The position numbers and the translations under genes were made by a program. A stretch of DNA of 64,000 nt from contig NZ_CP107869.1 of the NCBI RefSeq assembly GCF_036013645.1, positions 2,914,001-2,978,000 of the forward strand, written 5' to 3'. The notes under the pieces were generated by a model that saw nothing but the letters and a program-made list of their open reading frames with translations, was not told the origin of the DNA and did no database searches. How positions within the stretch are numbered: position 1 is the stretch's first letter; every line of letters starts with the position of its first letter. The stretch comes from Streptomyces sp. NBC_00490 (GTDB taxonomy: Bacteria > Actinomycetota > Actinomycetes > Streptomycetales > Streptomycetaceae). This document shows, one piece after another, positions 59,888 through 64,000 of this stretch.

Positions 59888-60406
59888 ATGACTGCCGCAC
59901 CAGCAGACACGACAGCAGAACTGAAAATCGACCGACCCACCGTCGCGGACGGCGCCGCGTTGTGGCGGATTGCGAGGGACTCCAAGGTCCTCGACCTGAA
60001 CTCGTCGTACAGCTATCTGCTGTGGTGTCGCGACTTCGCCGCGACGTCGGCCGTCGCGCGGGACGGGAGCGGCGAGCCGGTCGGCTTCGTCACCGGGTAC
60101 CTGCGGCCGGACCGTCCGCGCACCCTGCTCGTCTGGCAGGTGGCCGTGGACGAGGCGTACCGCGGGCGCGGACTCGCCGCGGCGCTGCTCGACGCCCTGG
60201 CCGTGCGGGCCTCGGCGGAGCAGCGGATCACCGCCGTCGAGACCACCATCACGCCCGGCAACACCGCTTCCGAGCGGCTGTTCGGCGCCTTCGCCGAGCG
60301 TCATGACGCCGACCTGGAGCGTGAGGTGCTCTTCGACGCGGGCCTGTTCCCCGACGGGCCGCACGAACCCGAAGTCCTGTACCGCATCGGCCCCCTCTCC
60401 CTCTGA
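59888..60406 (+). CDS. ectA: EctA L-2,4-diaminobutyrate acetyltransferase
   Basis: 172 aa, GNAT fold. LDLNSSYSYLLWCRDFAATSAVA and GFVTGYLRPDRPRTLLVWQVAVDEAYRGRGLAAALLDAL (acetyl-CoA-binding RGRGLA) are EctA signatures, as is TITPGNTASERLF. It N-acetylates diaminobutyrate in the second step of ectoine synthesis, the pathway for osmotic and heat protection. ATG at 59888 with poor ribosome-binding site. First gene of ectABCD. Confidence 0.95.
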   Translation: MTAAPADTTAELKIDRPTVADGAALWRIARDSKVLDLNSSYSYLLWCRDFAATSAVARDGSGEPVGFVTGYLRPDRPRTLLVWQVAVDEAYRGRGLAAALLDALAVRASAEQRITAVETTITPGNTASERLFGAFAERHDADLEREVLFDAGLFPDGPHEPEVLYRIGPLSL

Positions 60407-60458
60407 CGACCCGCGACGACCCGAACGCACTCCCCCACGCACCGAGGAGCGATTCTTC

Positions 60459-61730
60459 GTGACCATCACCCAGCCCGACCTCAGTGTCTTCGAGACCGTC
60501 GAGTCCGAAGTGCGCAGCTACTGCCGCGGCTGGCCCACCGTCTTCGACCGCGCGCAGGGCAGCCGCATGGTCGACGAGGACGGCCACGAGTACCTGGACT
60601 TCTTCGCGGGCGCCGGTTCCCTGAACTACGGGCACAACAACCCCGTCCTGAAACGGGCGTTGATCGACTACCTGGAGCGGGACGGCGTCACGCACGGGCT
60701 CGACATGTCCACCACCGCGAAGCGGGCCTTCCTGCAGACCTTCCAGGACATCGTCCTGCGGCCGCGCGACCTGCCGTACAAGGTCATGTTCCCCGGCCCG
60801 ACCGGCACCAACGCCGTCGAGTCCGCGCTCAAGCTGGCGCGGAAGGTCAAGGGACGCGAGGCCATCGTCTCGTTCACCAACGCCTTCCACGGGATGTCCC
60901 TCGGGTCGCTCGCCGTCACCGGCAACGCCTTCAAGCGGGCCGGCGCCGGCATCCCGCTCGTGCACGGCACACCGATGCCGTTCGACAACTACTTCGACGG
61001 CACGGTCGAGGACTTCCTGTGGTTCGAGCGGCTCCTGGAGGACCAGGGCTCCGGACTGAACAAGCCGGCCGCCGTGATCGTCGAGACCGTGCAGGGCGAG
61101 GGCGGCATCAACGTGGCCCGCAAGGAGTGGCTGCAGGCGCTCGCCGAGCTGTGCGAGCGGCAGGACATGCTGCTCATCGTCGACGACATCCAGATGGGGT
61201 GTGGACGTACGGGGGCCTTCTTCTCGTTCGAGGAGGCCGGCATCACGCCCGACATCGTCACCGTGTCCAAGTCGATCAGCGGCTACGGCCTCCCCATGTC
61301 CCTCTGCCTGTTCAAGCCGGAGCTGGACATCTGGGAGCCGGGTGAGCACAACGGCACCTTCCGCGGCAACAACCCCGCCTTCGTCACCGCCACCGCCGCC
61401 CTGGAGACGTACTGGGCGGACGGCTCCGCGATGGAGAAGCAGACCCGCAAGCGCGGTGAGCAGATCGAGCAGGCCCTCATCTCCATCACCGAGGAGAACC
61501 TCGCCGATGTGAAGGAGTACCGCGGGCGCGGGCTGGTGTGGGGCCTGGAGTTCCACGACAAGGAGCGCGCCGGGCGGGTGGCGCACCGCGCCTTCGAGCT
61601 CGGGCTGCTCATCGAGACCTCGGGCCCGGAGAGCGAGGTCGTGAAGCTGCTTCCGGCGCTCACGATCACCCCGGAGGAGCTGGACGAGGGACTGAGCGTC
61701 CTGGCCCGCTCCGTACGGGAAACCGTCTGA
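60459..61730 (+). CDS. ectB: EctB diaminobutyrate-2-oxoglutarate transaminase
   Basis: 423 aa, class III PLP transaminase. EVRSYCRGWPTVFDRAQGSRMVDEDGHEYLDFFAGAGSLNYGHN is the EctB opening; the PLP lysine is K271 in VTVSKSISGYGLPMS; VDDIQMGCGRTGAFFSFE precedes it. It converts aspartate semialdehyde to diaminobutyrate. GTG start with GAGGAG upstream, 52 bp after ectA. Confidence 0.96.
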   Translation: MTITQPDLSVFETVESEVRSYCRGWPTVFDRAQGSRMVDEDGHEYLDFFAGAGSLNYGHNNPVLKRALIDYLERDGVTHGLDMSTTAKRAFLQTFQDIVLRPRDLPYKVMFPGPTGTNAVESALKLARKVKGREAIVSFTNAFHGMSLGSLAVTGNAFKRAGAGIPLVHGTPMPFDNYFDGTVEDFLWFERLLEDQGSGLNKPAAVIVETVQGEGGINVARKEWLQALAELCERQDMLLIVDDIQMGCGRTGAFFSFEEAGITPDIVTVSKSISGYGLPMSLCLFKPELDIWEPGEHNGTFRGNNPAFVTATAALETYWADGSAMEKQTRKRGEQIEQALISITEENLADVKEYRGRGLVWGLEFHDKERAGRVAHRAFELGLLIETSGPESEVVKLLPALTITPEELDEGLSVLARSVRETV

Positions 61731-61775
61731 ACCACCCTCTGCACCAACCGTCTACATAGGAGGCATCGCAGCACC

Positions 61776-62186
61776 GTGATCGTCCGTTCGTTCAAGGACA
61801 TCGAAGGCACCGACCGCCATGTGAAGGCCGCGTCCGGCACCTGGGAGAGCAAACGCATCGTCCTCGCCAAGGAGCGGGTCGGCTTCTCGCTGCACGAGAC
61901 GATCCTGTACGCGGGTACGGAGACGTCGATGTGGTACGCGAACCACGTCGAGGCCGTCGTCTGCGTCGAGGGCGAGGCCGAGCTGACCGACCACGAGAGC
62001 GGGCTGACCCACTCGATCACGCCCGGGACCATGTACCTCCTGGACGGACACGAGCGGCACACGCTGCGCGTCAAGGAGGACTTCCGCTGCCTGTGCGTGT
62101 TCAACCCGCCCGTCACCGGCCGGGAGGACCACGACGAGAACGGCGTCTACCCGCTGCTCACCGAACCCGAATCCGAGGAGGTGTGA
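61776..62186 (+). CDS. ectC: EctC ectoine synthase
   Basis: 136 aa, single cupin. [27 protein letters not shown] is the EctC start; the cupin core [20 protein letters not shown] and [16 protein letters not shown] supply the metal site. It cyclises N-gamma-acetyl-diaminobutyrate to ectoine. GTG start with AGGAGG about 12 nt upstream, 45 bp after ectB. Confidence 0.96.
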   Translation: MIVRSFKDIEGTDRHVKAASGTWESKRIVLAKERVGFSLHETILYAGTETSMWYANHVEAVVCVEGEAELTDHESGLTHSITPGTMYLLDGHERHTLRVKEDFRCLCVFNPPVTGREDHDENGVYPLLTEPESEEV

Positions 62187-62194
62187 CCGCACCC

Positions 62195-63085
62195 ATGACC
62201 ACCACCGTCACCGATCTCTATCCCAGCCGCGGCGCCACCGAGGTGTCGACGCCCCGCAAGGACCCGGTCGTCTGGTCGGCCCCCGGCGCGCCGGGACCGA
62301 TCGCCACGGGCGAGCTGGAGGCGTTCGAGCGCGACGGCTTCCTCGCCGTCGACCAGATCATCGGCCCCGACGAAGTCCCCGTCTACCAGCGCGAGTTGGA
62401 GCGGCTCGTCACCGACCCGGACATCCGCGCGGACGAGCGCTCGATCATCGAGCCGAAGTCCAAGGAGATCCGCTCGGTCTTCGAGGTGCACAAGATCAGC
62501 GAGGTGTTCGCGAATCTGGTGCGCGACGAGCGGGTCGTGGGCCGGGCCCGGCAGATCCTCGGCTCGGACGTGTACGTCCACCAGTCGCGGATCAACGTCA
62601 AGCCCGGATTCGGTGCCTCCGGCTTCTACTGGCACTCGGACTTCGAGACCTGGCACGCCGAGGACGGGCTGCCGAACATGCGGACGGTGTCCGTCTCCAT
62701 CGCCCTGACGGAGAACTACGACACCAACGGCGGGCTCATGATCATGCCGGGCTCGCACCGTACGTTCCTCGGCTGCGCGGGGGCCACGCCGAAGGACAAC
62801 TACAAGGAGTCGCTGCAGATGCAGGACGCGGGCACGCCCTCGGACGAGGCGCTCACCGCGATGGCCGGTGAGTACGGCATCAAGCTGTTCACCGGCAAGG
62901 CCGGTTCGGCGACCTGGTTCGACTGCAACTGCATGCACGGGTCCGGCGACAACATCACGCCGTTCCCGCGCAGCAACGTGTTCATCGTGTTCAACAGTGT
63001 GGAGAACGCGGCCGTGGAGCCGTTCGCGGCACCGATCCGCCGGCCCGAGTTCATCGGCGCGCGGGACTTCACTCCCGTCCGCTGA
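62195..63085 (+). CDS. ectD: EctD ectoine 5-hydroxylase
   Basis: 296 aa, Fe(II)/2-oxoglutarate dioxygenase. The iron ligands are H147-x-D149 in FYWHSDFETWH and H248 in CNCMHGSGDNITPFPRSN, with the following Arg for 2-oxoglutarate. FEVHKISEVFANLVRDERVVGRARQILGSDVYVHQSRIN is the EctD signature. It hydroxylates ectoine to 5-hydroxyectoine. GAGGAGG at the end of ectC serves as ribosome-binding site. Confidence 0.96.
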   Translation: MTTTVTDLYPSRGATEVSTPRKDPVVWSAPGAPGPIATGELEAFERDGFLAVDQIIGPDEVPVYQRELERLVTDPDIRADERSIIEPKSKEIRSVFEVHKISEVFANLVRDERVVGRARQILGSDVYVHQSRINVKPGFGASGFYWHSDFETWHAEDGLPNMRTVSVSIALTENYDTNGGLMIMPGSHRTFLGCAGATPKDNYKESLQMQDAGTPSDEALTAMAGEYGIKLFTGKAGSATWFDCNCMHGSGDNITPFPRSNVFIVFNSVENAAVEPFAAPIRRPEFIGARDFTPVR

Positions 63086-63105
63086 GCACCGGGCACTCCG
63101 TCCGG

Positions 63106-63156
63106 CCTTTCGACGCCCCCGCCGTAGCACGTCTTGCGGTCGGGGGCTTCGAAGGT
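63106..63156. terminator. hairpin between ectD and the convergent gene
   Basis: GCCCCCG at 63115-63121 pairs with CGGGGGC at 63141-63147, extended by near-complementary flanks (CCTTTCGA against TTCGAAGG). It lies 30-70 bp past the ectD stop and 20 bp from the converging gene's stop, so it may work in both directions. Confidence 0.6.
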
Positions 63157-63173
63157 TCCGCGAAGAAGACCGC

Positions 63174-64000
63174 TCAGAGCCAGGCCAGCCGGGACGCCCG
63201 GTCCAGTACGTTCCGGGCGGCATCCTCGTCGCCCGAGGTGCCGCGCGGTACCTCGTCGGGGGTGTGGCGGCCGCCCACCAGCAGGCAGAAGTCGACGGGA
63301 TCCAGGGTGAGTTCGGCCCGTACGGGATCGTCCTGCGAACCCAGTACCCACTGCTCGCCGCCGGTGACCGAGAACAGCACCGGCGCGGCGTCCCGGCCCA
63401 GGGCCAGGCCGAGGATGCGGACGGCCAGACGGACCAGTTGCCACAGGTGCGCCTCGGGCGGCGGCGGGACGGCGAGTCCGAGGGCGCGGCCGATGTCGTC
63501 GGTGTGGATCCATGCTTCGAAGGCGCGCACCACGTAGTGGTCGGCGACCGGCAGCCGTACGCCCGTCAACGTCACCGCGCGGGCGGCCGGTTCGGGATCG
63601 AGGGCCTCGGGCGCGGTGAGCAGGTCGTCCGCCTGCGCCGCCCAGTCCGCGACGGTCTCCTCGGGCGTACGGCCGTACTCGTGGGCGATGACCTCGGCGG
63701 TCCGCGCGTTCCAGGCCTCCCCCCAGTGGGTGTCGGGCGGGATCCGGGAGAGCGGCAGACGGGTGCCCAGGCCGAGCAGCCGCGCCAGGTGCTCGTCGGC
63801 GGCGAGGAGATGGGCGAGGGTCGCGTGCACGTCCCAGTCGTGCACGACCGGGGTGGACCAGCGGCCCTCGATCTCGGGCAGCAGCGCCTTGAGGCCGGTT
63901 ACCGCCGCGGCGTACGGGGCGGCGTGCGGCGCGACCAGGGGTGCGGCGGGGCGGGTGCGCAGGGCGCCGGAGAGGATGCCGGCGGCAGGGCGGTCCGGGC
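63174..64000 (-). CDS. maleylpyruvate-isomerase-family mycothiol-dependent enzyme (5' truncated)
   Basis: Incomplete: the frame stays open to the window edge, giving at least 274 residues. GRWSTPVVHDWDVHATLAHLLAADEHLARLLG contains the His-rich metal-binding helices of the DinB-like mycothiol enzyme domain; HTDDIGRALGLAVP and the C-terminal SCP2-like part (ELTLDPVDFCLLVGGRHTPDEV) complete the family architecture. Such proteins include maleylpyruvate isomerase and other mycothiol S-transferases; several act in detoxification. An internal GTG at 63845 is a weaker start, so the true N-terminus is outside the window. Confidence 0.85.
   Translation of the reverse strand, partial: PDRPAAGILSGALRTRPAAPLVAPHAAPYAAAVTGLKALLPEIEGRWSTPVVHDWDVHATLAHLLAADEHLARLLGLGTRLPLSRIPPDTHWGEAWNARTAEVIAHEYGRTPEETVADWAAQADDLLTAPEALDPEPAARAVTLTGVRLPVADHYVVRAFEAWIHTDDIGRALGLAVPPPPEAHLWQLVRLAVRILGLALGRDAAPVLFSVTGGEQWVLGSQDDPVRAELTLDPVDFCLLVGGRHTPDEVPRGTSGDEDAARNVLDRASRLAWL

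Noticed and set aside
1..64000. CRISPR arrays, IS elements, prophage, integration sites
   Set aside because: No regularly spaced repeats, transposase, integrase or tRNA-associated duplications were seen.

Overview
This 64 kb window is high-G+C actinobacterial DNA and almost certainly comes from a Streptomyces chromosome. The evidence is extreme third-position G+C, many GTG/TTG starts, ATGA/GTGA four-base gene overlaps, and Streptomyces-type genes in a familiar order: a gbn-like nucleoid protein, an ABC-F gene, a pit transporter, a large cobalamin locus, an LAETG-anchored surface protein and the ectABCD cluster. From memory this order resembles the SCO18xx region of S. coelicolor. It reads as core or near-core chromosome. 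I see no phage, integrase, IS element, CRISPR array, rRNA or tRNA.

Layout. (1) 0-5 kb: a large RING/TerD-like protein, a DEDDh exonuclease with a BRCT-like tail, a small double zinc-knuckle protein and SURF1. (2) 5-13.7 kb: a divergent monocarboxylate-uptake locus, with DUF3311-cstA-ybdD on one side and mctP plus an ECF sigma factor and a small membrane protein on the other, around a shared palindrome-bearing control region. A GH15 glycosidase and an atypical SDR follow. (3) 13.7-16.8 kb: an Asp23/AmaP envelope-stress island with a divergent protein that looks like a tandem Asp23 duplication. (4) 16.8-26 kb: enoyl-CoA hydratase, gbn-like HTH protein, ABC-F protein, zinc metallopeptidase, VOC protein, unknown protein, alpha/beta hydrolase, class II aldolase and secreted GH25 lysozyme. 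(5) 26-27.7 kb: a Pit phosphate transporter behind a PHO-box-like repeat, with a small membrane partner. (6) 27.7-46.1 kb: terminator, cobalamin riboswitch, short leader ORF, then the cobalamin genes cobD-cobQ-cobN-chlID-cobO-cobB-cobI, an opposing ZIP transporter, and cobM-cobL-cbiG/cobJ-cobH-cbiX-cobC.

(7) 46-52.7 kb: on the minus strand, a DUF2264 protein, LacI regulator, solute-binding lipoprotein and two permeases behind a LacI-type operator; this is a carbohydrate-uptake system without its own ATPase. (8) 52.7-58.8 kb: LAETG surface protein, amidohydrolase, a complete polar amino-acid ABC transporter and a PLP aminotransferase. (9) 59-63.1 kb: a DinB-like protein and the ectoine/hydroxyectoine genes ectABCD. 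The window ends in a 5'-truncated maleylpyruvate-isomerase-like gene.

The most interesting items are: a dispersed intergenic repeat lodged in frame inside cobB (second copy at 58.8 kb); a 19-aa leader ORF between the B12 riboswitch and cobD; a possibly leaderless 7-codon ORF before the ABC-F gene; a dense GATC cluster upstream of the GATC-binding-type protein gene; the paired palindromes between mctP and cstA; and the Asp23 duplication. All functional assignments come from reading motifs and from family knowledge; no database search was run.
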